Shown one piece after another: positions 6,454 to 14,499 of a stretch of 64,000 nt of DNA (position 1 is its first letter; each line of letters opens with the position of its first letter). Source of the DNA: Chloroflexaceae bacterium (GTDB lineage: Bacteria > Chloroflexota > Chloroflexia > Chloroflexales > Chloroflexaceae); assembly GCA_025057155.1 (NCBI GenBank), contig JANWYD010000002.1, positions 124,001 through 188,000 on the forward strand. Reading direction: 5' to 3'. Below the pieces are notes generated by a model. That model was not told where the DNA came from and did not search any database. It saw nothing but the letters and a program-made list of their open reading frames with translations. The translations under genes were made by a program, and so were the position numbers.

Positions 6454-8949
6454 TCACTCCTCATCGGGCGTAGCGGCGCCGGGGGGCGGGTTGCCGGGCT
6501 GGAGCACCTCGCGCGAGCGCCCGCCCTCGGCGGGGCCGACGATGCCCTGCTGTTCGAGCAGATCGATCAACTGGGCGGCCTTGCTGTAGCCAATGCGCAG
6601 GCGGCGTTGCAGCAGCGAGGCTGAGGCGCGCCGGTGCTGGCGCACCAGGTCAATCGCCTGGGGAAGCAGGGCGTCCTGCTCGTCGGCGCTGAGGAACTCG
6701 GCGGGAGGCTTGAACGCCTCGTCGCCGCCGGGAGCGGCAGGCGCGGCGGGCGCAGCGGGGGCTGTTCCCGGCGCGGCAGGGCGCGGGCCGGGCAGCGTCC
6801 CGCTGAAGGGCGGCCCGTTGACGCCGAGACTGCCGCCGGGCTTCGTTGCATCAGTTTCGGGCGGCGTGGCCTTGCGCCAGAACTCGACGATGCGCTCCAC
6901 CTCGCGGTCGGACACGAAGGTGCCCTGGATGCGCACCAGTTTGGCCGAGTCGGCGGCCATGTAGAGCATATCGCCGCGCCCGAGGAGCATATCCGCGCCG
7001 GGGCCGTCAAGGATGACCCGGCTATCCACCTGCGAGGTCACCGCGAAGGCGATGCGTGAAGGGAAATTGGCCTTGATCAGGCCGGTGATCACGTCCACCG
7101 AGGGACGCTGGGTGGCGATGATCAGGTGGATGCCGGTGGCGCGGGCCATCTGCGCCAGGCGGCAGATGTAGGTCTCGGCCTCATCGGGGGCCAGCATCAT
7201 CAGGTCGGCCAGTTCGTCAATGACGATGAGAATGTAGGGCATCGGCTCCAGGTCGGAGCGTTTGCGGGCCAGTTGCTTGAAGCCCTCCAGATTGCGCACC
7301 CCGTGGCGGGCGAAGATCTTGTAGCGGCGCTCCATTTCGCGGACGGCCCACTTGAGGGTAGGCACCACCCGTTCCAGTTCCGTCACCACCGGGGCCAGCA
7401 GGTGGGGAATGTGGTTGTAGACGGTCAACTCGACCATCTTCGGGTCAACCAGGATCAGCTTCAACTCATCGGGGGTATGCTTGAGCAACAGCCCGCAGAG
7501 AAAGGCGTTGATCGCCACCGACTTGCCCGACCCGGTGGCGCCGGCCACCAGCAGGTGCGGCATGCGGGTCATATCGGCGACGACAGGATTGCCGCTGATG
7601 TCCTTGCCCAGGGGCAGCTTCAGGCGCCCGCGGCTGGTCTCGAACTCTTCGCTATCCACCACCTCGCGCAGGCGCACCACGGCAATCGAGGAGTTGGGGA
7701 TCTCGATCCCCACCGCCGACTTGCCGGGAATGGGCGCCTCGATGCGAATGGAAGGGGCCGCCAGAGCCAGGGCCAGGTCCTTCTCCAGGGCGGTGATCTT
7801 GCTCACCTTTACCCCCACCGCCGGCTGCACCTCGAACTGGGTCACCGCGGGGCCGGGGTTGACATTGACCACCTGAGCCTCGACCTTGAAACTGGCGAGG
7901 GTGTCCTCAATGGTGCGCGAGAGGCGGCGGATCTCATTGTCGCCGATGCGGCTCTCGGGGACGAGCGGGTCGAGCAGGTCGAGGCCGGGCAGGGGCCAGG
8001 CGCGGTAGACCGGAGCGACATCGAAACCCTCCAGGGCCTCCTGGACGATCTCACGGGGTGGCGTGGCAACACCTGCGGGGGCGGCGGGAGGGTCGCACGC
8101 GGGAGGAGGCGGCGCGGGCGGGGGGGCCTGGGCCGCGGGAGACGGCGGCGCTTTGGCCGCTGCGGGCGCGGGCGGCTCGCCGGGGCGCTGGAAGAGGCTG
8201 GCCCGCGTGGGCCGCGCGGCGATGGGCGTAGGCACAATATCATCATCGTCGCCCTGGGGCGGCGGGGTGAAGGGCAGATCGGCGTCGGCCAGGGCGGGGC
8301 GGGGCGCGTCGCGTCCGGCGGCGGAACGGCGCGGCGCGCTCCACAGCACCTCCCAGAAGGCGCCGAGGCGGGCGTACATTCCTCCCAGCAACTCGCGCAG
8401 GGTCAGGTCAAAGGTCAGGAGCACCCCGGCCAGGCCGAGCACCAGGCTCACCAGCACCGCCGCCGGGCGCCCGATGCCGCGGTCAAGCCCCTCGACAATC
8501 CAGAAGCCGAACCAGCCTCCGCCCTCGTGGCCGCGCTCGACCAGGGCGCGGGCGTGGGCCGGAAACTCCAGCAGCGCCAGCACGGCCAGGACGATCATCC
8601 CGATGCCGGCGAAGGTGGCTCCGCTGAGTCTGGCGTCGTGGAACTGCTCCTGGATGAGAATCGCCAGCCCCAGCAGGCCCAGAGTCACCGGCACCACGAT
8701 CGCCCCATTGCCGAAGGCCCGGCGCACCGTCTCGACATACAGCGCTCCCACCCCGCCCGCCACGCCGGTAACGAAAAAAATGATCGTCACCGCGGCCACG
8801 GTGATCAGCGTCAGGGCGAACAGGTCGCGCTGGTGTTCCGGTCGCAGGCTGATGAGGGGCTTCGGCGCAACCCGCGCTCCCCGGCGCCCGGTGCGCCCCT
8901 TGCCTGCCGGCGCCCGGCTGCGTGACCCCTTGTTGCTGCCCTTTGCCAT
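6454..8949 (-). CDS. ftsK: DNA translocase FtsK/SpoIIIE
   Basis: The product has 831 residues with the ATG at 8949; the upstream extension to 9087 is not FtsK-like and would cross the predicted promoter. Four hydrophobic segments lie within residues 40-185. A Pro/Ala-rich linker (about 210-300) leads to the alpha-beta motor with Walker A GATGSGKS (470-477) and Walker B LIVIDELADL, then ATQRPSVDVITG. A winged-helix gamma domain (ASLLQRRLRIGYSKAAQLID) lies near 770-800. The family is a septum-anchored hexameric motor that pumps chromosome DNA toward the terminus through KOPS-type sequences. The linker is short compared with E. coli FtsK, as in SpoIIIE-type proteins. It appears to be transcribed from an extended -10 promoter at 9076-9084. 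Confidence 0.95.
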   Translation of the reverse strand: MAKGSNKGSRSRAPAGKGRTGRRGARVAPKPLISLRPEHQRDLFALTLITVAAVTIIFFVTGVAGGVGALYVETVRRAFGNGAIVVPVTLGLLGLAILIQEQFHDARLSGATFAGIGMIVLAVLALLEFPAHARALVERGHEGGGWFGFWIVEGLDRGIGRPAAVLVSLVLGLAGVLLTFDLTLRELLGGMYARLGAFWEVLWSAPRRSAAGRDAPRPALADADLPFTPPPQGDDDDIVPTPIAARPTRASLFQRPGEPPAPAAAKAPPSPAAQAPPPAPPPPACDPPAAPAGVATPPREIVQEALEGFDVAPVYRAWPLPGLDLLDPLVPESRIGDNEIRRLSRTIEDTLASFKVEAQVVNVNPGPAVTQFEVQPAVGVKVSKITALEKDLALALAAPSIRIEAPIPGKSAVGIEIPNSSIAVVRLREVVDSEEFETSRGRLKLPLGKDISGNPVVADMTRMPHLLVAGATGSGKSVAINAFLCGLLLKHTPDELKLILVDPKMVELTVYNHIPHLLAPVVTELERVVPTLKWAVREMERRYKIFARHGVRNLEGFKQLARKRSDLEPMPYILIVIDELADLMMLAPDEAETYICRLAQMARATGIHLIIATQRPSVDVITGLIKANFPSRIAFAVTSQVDSRVILDGPGADMLLGRGDMLYMAADSAKLVRIQGTFVSDREVERIVEFWRKATPPETDATKPGGSLGVNGPPFSGTLPGPRPAAPGTAPAAPAAPAAPGGDEAFKPPAEFLSADEQDALLPQAIDLVRQHRRASASLLQRRLRIGYSKAAQLIDLLEQQGIVGPAEGGRSREVLQPGNPPPGAATPDEE

Positions 8950-9075
8950 GGTTTCGCTGCGCGGCCTTGCCGGGGCGAAGATCTCTCGCCCTGCCACCGG
9001 GAGGACCGGGATGTTTCTGAAAGGGCGAACCTCTCCTGGACCCTCTCCGCAGAGAACGAGGGCGTCCTGACGCTG

Positions 9076-9084
9076 ATTATAGCA
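9076..9084 (-). promoter_or_regulatory. Extended -10 promoter of ftsK
   Basis: The minus strand reads TGC-TATAAT, a perfect -10 hexamer with a TGN extension, about 127 bp upstream of the ftsK start. No good -35 is visible, which is usual for extended -10 promoters. Confidence 0.5.
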
Positions 9085-9184
9085 CATCTGCGCGAGAGGG
9101 GGCGACCCTGAGCGCCCGCGCCCTCGCTGAGGGTGTGAGCCTCCCCCGCGACTTCACGCAAGCCTAAAAAAGTCGCCAATCCCA

Positions 9185-9213
9185 TTGACAATTTTTGAAA
9201 AAACTCATAAAAT
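9185..9213 (+). promoter_or_regulatory. Strong sigma70-type promoter
   Basis: TTGACA (9185-9190), a 17-bp spacer and TAAAAT (9208-9213) lie in an unusually AT-rich stretch (9165-9280). It would transcribe the DUF2089 cluster after an untranslated leader of about 300 nt that contains the 8-bp tandem repeat. Confidence 0.65.
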
Positions 9214-9350
9214 AACCCAATGAATGGCAATTTGAGCCGAATAAAATGGTGATAATAATCAAATTGTAAAGAAGGAGGCATACCTGTAGAGGTATAGAGG
9301 CAAAGCCCAGACCGTCAAGGCGATGTGCAACGCGCCTTGCCATTCCGCTA

Positions 9351-9425
9351 CACCTCCACACCTCCACACCTCCACACCTCCACACCTCCACACCTCCACA
9401 CCTCCACACCTCCACACCTCCACAC
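9351..9425 (+). repeat. 8-bp tandem repeat (CACCTCCA)n
   Basis: About nine perfect copies of CACCTCCA lie in 75 bp, inside the predicted 5' leader of the DUF2089 gene. Flanking sequences at about 9291-9335 and 9443-9490 resemble one another (AGAGGC followed by AGACCGTCAAG, then GCGCGCC), so the array lies between imperfect direct repeats. The array shows short open frames in several phases; these are not genes. A related sequence occurs at 17618-17704. Confidence 0.85.
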
Positions 9426-9521
9426 GACCCGTCGGCAGAACCGTGGAGGTGCAGAGGCCAGACCGTCAAGCTCGTTTGAAGCGCGCCTACGGATTTCTCT
9501 CGGCTGGAACAGGAGCAAGCG

Positions 9522-9884
9522 ATGCACCGTCTTATCACGCGTGATCCGGTAAGCGGCGGCGAACTGATCGTCACGCGCCTGGAGTGCCCGCAGAGCGGGA
9601 TCGTCATCGAGGGGCAGTTCGGCCTGGGGTGGATCGGCCGCCTCAGTCCGGAACAACTCGATTTCGTCGAGCGCATGGTCAAGAATCGCGGCAACATCCA
9701 GAAGCTCGCCAGCGAGCTGGACATCGCCTACAACACTGCCCGCGCCCGCCTCGACGAGATCGTCGCCGCCCTGGGCGGCGCGCCGGAAAGCGATGGGCGC
9801 GCCGATCGTCGCCAGATCCTCGACCGCCTCGCCGCCCGCGAGATCAGCGTCGAGGAGGCGATGAAGCTGTTGAAGGGCGCGTAG
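9522..9884 (+). CDS. DUF2089 family protein
   Basis: The product has 120 residues. AGGAG (9511-9515) lies 6 bases before the ATG. The first 30 residues hold a zinc-ribbon-like segment reduced to a single cysteine (LECPQSG); residues 40-85 form a helix-turn-helix-like region (LSPEQLDFVERMVKNRGNIQ, then ASELDIAYNTARARLDEI), and the C-terminal 25 residues (ILDRLAAREISVEEAMKLLK) resemble a SHOCT-like helical hairpin. This matches the DUF2089 architecture, commonly next to envelope-stress genes of the YvlB/DUF4097 type. It is probably a regulator or adaptor. It leads a co-directional cluster with the two following genes. Confidence 0.85.
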   Translation: MHRLITRDPVSGGELIVTRLECPQSGIVIEGQFGLGWIGRLSPEQLDFVERMVKNRGNIQKLASELDIAYNTARARLDEIVAALGGAPESDGRADRRQILDRLAAREISVEEAMKLLKGA

Positions 9885-9940
9885 GGCTGAAGCATTGGCT
9901 ACGCCAACGCTTCGGCCCTACGCTGGGATGGATACACCCT

Positions 9941-10303
9941 ATGTTGACCAGTGACGAGCGTGAACGCATCCTGAAGTTGCTTGAAGCGGGCCAGATCTCG
10001 GCCGACGAGGCGGCCCAGTTGCTCGACGCCCTGGCCGGGGACGCTCGCACCGCCGGGCGCGTCCAGTCGCGCCTGGTGCGCATCCGGGTGAGCGATCTGC
10101 ATACCGGTCGTCTCAAGGCCAATGTCACCGTCCCTGTAGGGCTGGTGAATGTCGGTCTGCGCCTGGGCGCGCGGCTGGCGCCGCAGTTCCACGGCTCGGC
10201 CCTCGAAGATCTCCTGCAAGCGATGCAACGCTGCGGCCCCGGGCGGCTGCTGGAGTGGCAGGATCTCGAGGAGGGCGAGCGCGTCGAGCTGCTGGTGGAG
10301 TAG
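9941..10303 (+). CDS. SHOCT-like domain protein
   Basis: The product has 120 residues. The ATG at 9941 is chosen because the N-terminal SHOCT-like hairpin (ERILKLLEAGQISADEAAQL) begins there. A compact beta-rich domain follows (RLVRIRVSDLHTGRLKANVT). This organisation is seen in small proteins accompanying DUF4097/YvlB-type adhesin genes. It lies 56 bp after the DUF2089 gene and 81 bp before the DUF4097-like gene, and all three share the same C- or N-terminal helical hairpin motif. Biochemical role unknown. Confidence 0.75.
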   Translation: MLTSDERERILKLLEAGQISADEAAQLLDALAGDARTAGRVQSRLVRIRVSDLHTGRLKANVTVPVGLVNVGLRLGARLAPQFHGSALEDLLQAMQRCGPGRLLEWQDLEEGERVELLVE

Positions 10304-10384
10304 AGCACTGAGGCGCTGAGGCGCTGAGGCACTGAAATCTTTTCGAGAAACGCTACAGGTGTTTCCCTCCAGAGGAGCGTATCA

Positions 10385-11992
10385 ATGACCGAACAGCGTT
10401 TTCCCGCTGGCCCCGAACCCCGCGTGCGGATCGGCGCGGTTCAGGGCGATCTGCGGGTCGAAGCCTGGGACGAGGACGCCATCCTGGTGCGGGCCGTCGC
10501 GCCAGGGGAAGTGTATCAGGAAAACGATGAAGTGGTGATTGACCGCGCTGGCGATCTGCTGATCCGCGCCCCCGCCCGCGCCGCCATCACCCTCGATGTC
10601 TGCGACGGCGACGCAACCTTCACCGGGGTGCGGCGGGCCGTCATGACCCGCGTGCACGGCGATCTGCGCCTTACGGCGCTTCATACGGCGCAGGTGGAAC
10701 AGGTGGGCGGCGACGCGCGCGTCGCCGGTCTGGGCGAACGTTTCAGCGCCGCCAGCATCGGCGGCGATCTGCGGGTGAGCGCCGCCGCTGAAGCGACGGT
10801 CGCCGTGGGCAGCGTCAGCGGCGACCTGGAGATTGACGGCGCCCTGGGCGCGCTCCAGGCGGGCCAGGTGGGCGGTGACGCCGACCTCGACGGCCCCTGC
10901 GCCCGGGTGGACCTGGGCAACATCGGCGGCGATCTGCGCCTGGTCCAGGTCAATGCACTGCGAGCCGGTTCGGTGGGCGGCGATCTGGAGATCGAACGGG
11001 CTCGCGGCCAGGTCGAGATCGGCAACGTCGGCGGCGACGCCGACCTGGCCTCCCTCGAAGGCACGCTGACTCTCGCCAATGTCGGCGGCGATCTCTCCCT
11101 GCGCGCCAGCTTCGCTCCGACCAACCGCACCCGCACCCTCGTGGGCGGCGACGCCCGGGTGACCCTGCTCGGCGAGCCGGACCTTACCCTGACCGCCGTG
11201 GTGGGGGGCGACATTCGCGGAGTCGCGGTGGGCGAAGGGGATGGGCGCAAGCGCCTCAATCTACGCTACGGCGCCGGGGCCGCCAGCCTCGATCTCACCG
11301 TCAGCGGCGATCTGCGTATTGACGCCTCTCGACCCGCCAGCCGCAGCGCGCGCGTCGAGGCCGGCGTTGGCGCAGAGTTTGAACGCGACTGGGCCGCGCT
11401 CGGACGCGAGCTGGGCGAACTGGGCCGCGAACTGGGGCGCATCGGCGGCCAGATCGGGGCCGAGATCGCCGCCGCCCTCTCCCGCGAAGGGGCGATTGGC
11501 GGCGCGTCCTGGGCCGAGGATCTCGCGCGCGAGGTTGAAGCTAAAGCCCGTGAGTTGCAGCGGCGGGCCGAGCAACACGCCCGCGTCATGGAAGAACGCG
11601 CCCGGCGCGCCGAGGAAAAGGCCCGCGTGCGGGTCAAAATCAACGAGCGTGAGTGGCAATTCGATCCTCAGCGCCTTGAGCGCATTAAGGAACAGGCCCG
11701 CCGCGCCGCCGCCGAAGGGCTGGCCGGGGCTCTCGAAGCAGTCGAGCGCGCCCTCAGCCGTATGCGCGTGCCGCCCGACGCTCCTCCGCCCCCGCCCGGC
11801 GCCCCGCCTCCGCCTGGCGCGCCTCCGCCCCCGCCCCCGCCCGCCACGGGTCAGACAATTCGCATCGAGACGCCGCCGGCGCCTCCCGGGCCCGACAACA
11901 TCGAGCGCGAGCGCGAAGCCATTTTGCGCATGGTTGCCGAGGGCCGGATCTCGCCCGAGGAGGGCGACCTGTTGCTGGAAGCCCTTGGATGA
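10385..11992 (+). CDS. DUF4097-like beta-repeat protein with SHOCT-like tail
   Basis: The product has 535 residues. AGAGGAG (10372-10378) supports the ATG. Residues 15-320 are a repetitive beta structure with about a dozen turns carrying GGD followed by hydrophobic residues, roughly every 20 residues, as in DUF4097/YvlB-type beta-helix proteins. A charged helical region (about 335-455) follows, then a Pro/Gly-rich linker (about 463-490), and a final SHOCT-like hairpin (ILRMVAEGRISPEEGDLLLE). No signal peptide is seen, so it is probably cytoplasmic or membrane-peripheral. Related families respond to cell-envelope stress; that role here is inferred. Confidence 0.75.
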   Translation: MTEQRFPAGPEPRVRIGAVQGDLRVEAWDEDAILVRAVAPGEVYQENDEVVIDRAGDLLIRAPARAAITLDVCDGDATFTGVRRAVMTRVHGDLRLTALHTAQVEQVGGDARVAGLGERFSAASIGGDLRVSAAAEATVAVGSVSGDLEIDGALGALQAGQVGGDADLDGPCARVDLGNIGGDLRLVQVNALRAGSVGGDLEIERARGQVEIGNVGGDADLASLEGTLTLANVGGDLSLRASFAPTNRTRTLVGGDARVTLLGEPDLTLTAVVGGDIRGVAVGEGDGRKRLNLRYGAGAASLDLTVSGDLRIDASRPASRSARVEAGVGAEFERDWAALGRELGELGRELGRIGGQIGAEIAAALSREGAIGGASWAEDLAREVEAKARELQRRAEQHARVMEERARRAEEKARVRVKINEREWQFDPQRLERIKEQARRAAAEGLAGALEAVERALSRMRVPPDAPPPPPGAPPPPGAPPPPPPPATGQTIRIETPPAPPGPDNIEREREAILRMVAEGRISPEEGDLLLEALG

Positions 11993-12179
11993 GCGTCGGG
12001 GCGTCGGAGAACCTCGGCGTCTCGGCACTGATGTGATCGCTTCCGAGAAAGCCCCGAACTCCAGATATGGCGTTCGTTGTGGCGGTGTAGCCGCTACGGC
12101 GAACGCCATGTCGCCATCGGGGACGGCCCGGCTGCCATCGAACCCTTTCCCTGAAGCGAATGTCGCGCCGCTCTTCACC

Positions 12180-13523
12180 TCACAGGGTTTTCCAGAAGAC
12201 CGCCGCCATTACCGCGCGCCCCAGACTGGTGAGGGCGAAGAGACAGGCCAGGCCGGCCAGGGTGATCGGCCCAAGGCTGAAGTGGGCATCGGCGAGCAGC
12301 GTGGCCAGCGCGCCGCCAAGCAACCCGGCCACCAGCGTTCCCAGGCCGGTCGCGGCGCTATAGGCGGCCAGCGCCGCTCCGCGGCAGTCGGCGGGCGCGC
12401 GTTCCATCAACACATTCGCCAGCCCCTGGTTCAACCCCGGCCAGAACACTCCGGAGAAGATCGCTGTTAGCCACAGCGGCGTTATGTTGGTTGGCGTCGA
12501 GAGTACCCAGCCCCAGGGGAGGGGCACGGTGCCGAGCACACAGGCGACCAGCACCACCCGATAGCCGCAGCGGTCCTGTAGCCGTCCGACCAGCGGCCCG
12601 AAGACCAGGGATACGGCGCTGGTGACGATGGCAGTAAGGCTCAGGGTGGCAAAGCTCAGCTTGAGCGTGTTCAGCCCATAGGCGCTGAAGAAGGGTATGG
12701 CAATGCCTGTGACGAGCGCCCACCCCGTTCCGGCGAGCATAAAATGGCGAAAGCCGCGATCGCGCAGGGGCGCGCCGAACAGCGCCGCGGGGTTAACGCG
12801 GGCCGCGGGCCGCAGAGGCGGCTCGGGCTGGCGGGCAATCAGCGCTGCGGCCACCACTGCCGACAGGACCGCCACGCCGAAGATTACCGCATATCCCGGC
12901 GCCTCGTGGCCCCGGGCGCGGAAGACGTCGAGGGTCCACCCGGCAAAAAAGGTGGCGGCCATGGCCGCCAGCGCCGCCACGGTGTTACGCACTCCAAAGT
13001 AGGCCCCGCGTCGCTGTGGCGGCGCCAGATCGCTCATCCAGCTCATCCAGGCGTTGGCGGCGATGCCGTTGAAGGCGTAGGAACAGGCCAGCCCTGCAAA
13101 AAAGATTGCCAGGTGCGCCCCCTGCAGAAAGCTGAGGAAGGGCAGCGCCAGCAGCAGCGCCCAGATCAAGCGCCCTGCCAGCGCGCCATACAGCACCAGC
13201 GCCCGCCGGGTGCCCGTCCGCTCCTCCAGATAGGCCCCGACGAACTGAAACACCTGGCCAATGAAGGGCAGCGCGCCCATCAGGCCGAGCTGGAAACTAT
13301 TTGCGCCCAGCAGTAAGGCATAGCCGGTGAGAAAGACGCTGCCGCCGATCGCGCCGGTGATCGTAATGTGAACGTTGGCGATCGCTCCTTCGAGGATCGA
13401 GATGCGCATCCCGCGGCGCACCTCCGCAGGCGACAGGGGCGCGAGCGTGGGAACGGCGCCGGTGGCCGGCCGGGTGGCGGCAGTGGCGTGCGCAACAGGG
13501 CGCGTGGAGGTTGTCGTGCCCAT
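12180..13523 (-). CDS. MFS transporter
   Basis: The product has 447 residues with about 12 hydrophobic segments. An N-terminal Pro/Thr/Ala-rich stretch of about 35 residues precedes the first helix. Motif A-like loops (GAYLEERTGTRR and VGRLQDRCGYR) follow TM2 and TM8, as expected of a major facilitator. The substrate cannot be predicted. GAGGAG lies 12 bases upstream of the chosen ATG. It is convergent with the DUF4097-like gene; the 188-bp gap between them (11993-12179) shows no gene. Confidence 0.85.
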   Translation of the reverse strand: MGTTTSTRPVAHATAATRPATGAVPTLAPLSPAEVRRGMRISILEGAIANVHITITGAIGGSVFLTGYALLLGANSFQLGLMGALPFIGQVFQFVGAYLEERTGTRRALVLYGALAGRLIWALLLALPFLSFLQGAHLAIFFAGLACSYAFNGIAANAWMSWMSDLAPPQRRGAYFGVRNTVAALAAMAATFFAGWTLDVFRARGHEAPGYAVIFGVAVLSAVVAAALIARQPEPPLRPAARVNPAALFGAPLRDRGFRHFMLAGTGWALVTGIAIPFFSAYGLNTLKLSFATLSLTAIVTSAVSLVFGPLVGRLQDRCGYRVVLVACVLGTVPLPWGWVLSTPTNITPLWLTAIFSGVFWPGLNQGLANVLMERAPADCRGAALAAYSAATGLGTLVAGLLGGALATLLADAHFSLGPITLAGLACLFALTSLGRAVMAAVFWKTL

Positions 13524-13826
13524 CGCTGGTTCTGACTCCTCTTCAACGAAATGCGGCGCCCGGATGCGCCGCCTGCGCCTATCCTACCCTGGATAGTTGA
13601 TTAGTCAAATGTCGTGAGACTGATAGCTGGCTGATGTGAAAATAGCCGATAGCCAATAACAGATAGCCGATAGTCTGCTGCCGGTGTTTTCATCCCGACG
13701 TTGCGGGCGTTGGCGCGCGCCCACGGGCAGGGGGAGGGGGAAACCCGGTTTCCCCATTCCTCTCCGCCGCGCCTCAGGGAAGCCGGCGTGCGCCGGAAAC
13801 TCCACGGTAGTAGATGGGGCCTATGC
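13524..13826. other. Intergenic region between divergent genes
   Basis: About 300 bp between the MFS gene and the CvpA-like gene. It holds a GGGGAAACC/GGTTTCCCC palindrome (13737-13755) and short GATAGCC repeats near 13640-13675. No gene is seen. Confidence 0.5.
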
Positions 13827-13832
13827 TATAAT
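13824..13832 (+). promoter_or_regulatory. Extended -10 promoter of CvpA-like gene
   Basis: TGC-TATAAT matches the extended -10 consensus perfectly, 52 bp upstream of the GTG start. No clear -35 is seen. Confidence 0.5.
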
Positions 13833-13883
13833 CCAATAACGTACCCGCCGGGAGGCGATAGGTGCACCTTGAGGAGGACCGGC

Positions 13884-14435
13884 GTGAATCTGATGGATAT
13901 TCTGCTGATTCTGCTCTTCTTCGGCACGCTGGCAACCGGCTTTTTCCAGGGCGCCATTCGCCTGCTGGTGCTGATGCTGGCATTCTACCTGTCCCTGGTG
14001 CTGGCGAGTCTGTACTATCCGGCCCTGGGCGAGTTTTTTGTGCGCAACTTCGACGCCGACCGCTTCGTCGGCCAGTACCTGGCCTTTTTCCTGGTGCTGT
14101 TCTTCAGTTTTGTCCTGCTCGCCATCGCCGGATTGTACACTTTTCGCTACGTGCGCCTGGCGGGGAGCCTGGAGTATATTGATCGCATTCTTGGCACCAT
14201 TCTCGGCCTGTTTTTTGGCGCGCTGGTGGTAGGCATCGTCGCGTCGCTCCTCTGGAACTTGATGATCCTCCGCGGAGGACGCAATATTGACCTGCCGCTG
14301 TTTCGTCTCCTGGGTAACAGTGTTGCCAACTCCTTCATCTTGCAGTATTTTTCCGCTGTCGTGCTCCCCCTGGCGTACAACTTCCTCGATCCCATTCTTC
14401 CCGAAGGCGCGGATATTGTCTTCGCGGTGCAATAA
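13884..14435 (+). CDS. CvpA family membrane protein
   Basis: The product has 183 residues. The GTG at 13884 is chosen because GAGGAGG (13871-13877) lies 6 bases upstream; the ATG at 13893 is an alternative. Four hydrophobic segments lie at about residues 5-22, 26-46, 68-90 and 105-128, with GFFQGAIR near the start, as in CvpA-type inner-membrane proteins (colicin V production family). In other bacteria these affect envelope integrity and biofilm formation. A 14-bp-arm hairpin separates it from mutS2; the two genes adjoin in several phyla. Confidence 0.8.
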   Translation: MNLMDILLILLFFGTLATGFFQGAIRLLVLMLAFYLSLVLASLYYPALGEFFVRNFDADRFVGQYLAFFLVLFFSFVLLAIAGLYTFRYVRLAGSLEYIDRILGTILGLFFGALVVGIVASLLWNLMILRGGRNIDLPLFRLLGNSVANSFILQYFSAVVLPLAYNFLDPILPEGADIVFAVQ

Positions 14436-14452
14436 ATCGAAGGATGGAAGAC

Positions 14453-14485
14453 TTGTGGGAGCAACCTGGAGGGTTGCTCCCACAA
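14453..14485. repeat. GCAACC/GGTTGC hairpin, copy 3
   Basis: A perfect 14-bp inverted repeat (TTGTGGGAGCAACC and its complement) has the loop TGGAG and lies between the CvpA-like gene and mutS2. It could attenuate readthrough, but no T-tract follows. Confidence 0.7.
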
Positions 14486-14499
14486 CGTGAACAATTCAG

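Noticed and set aside
7126-8925. Long plus-strand frame opposite ftsK
   Set aside because: It is an antisense shadow of a highly conserved gene in GC-rich DNA; its His/Gln/Gly-rich translation has no domain.
9351-9425. CRISPR array
   Set aside because: Units are 8 bp with no spacers.
9323-9656. Short frames through the CACCTCCA array
   Set aside because: Perfect 8-bp repeats are open in several frames by construction; no ribosome-binding site.
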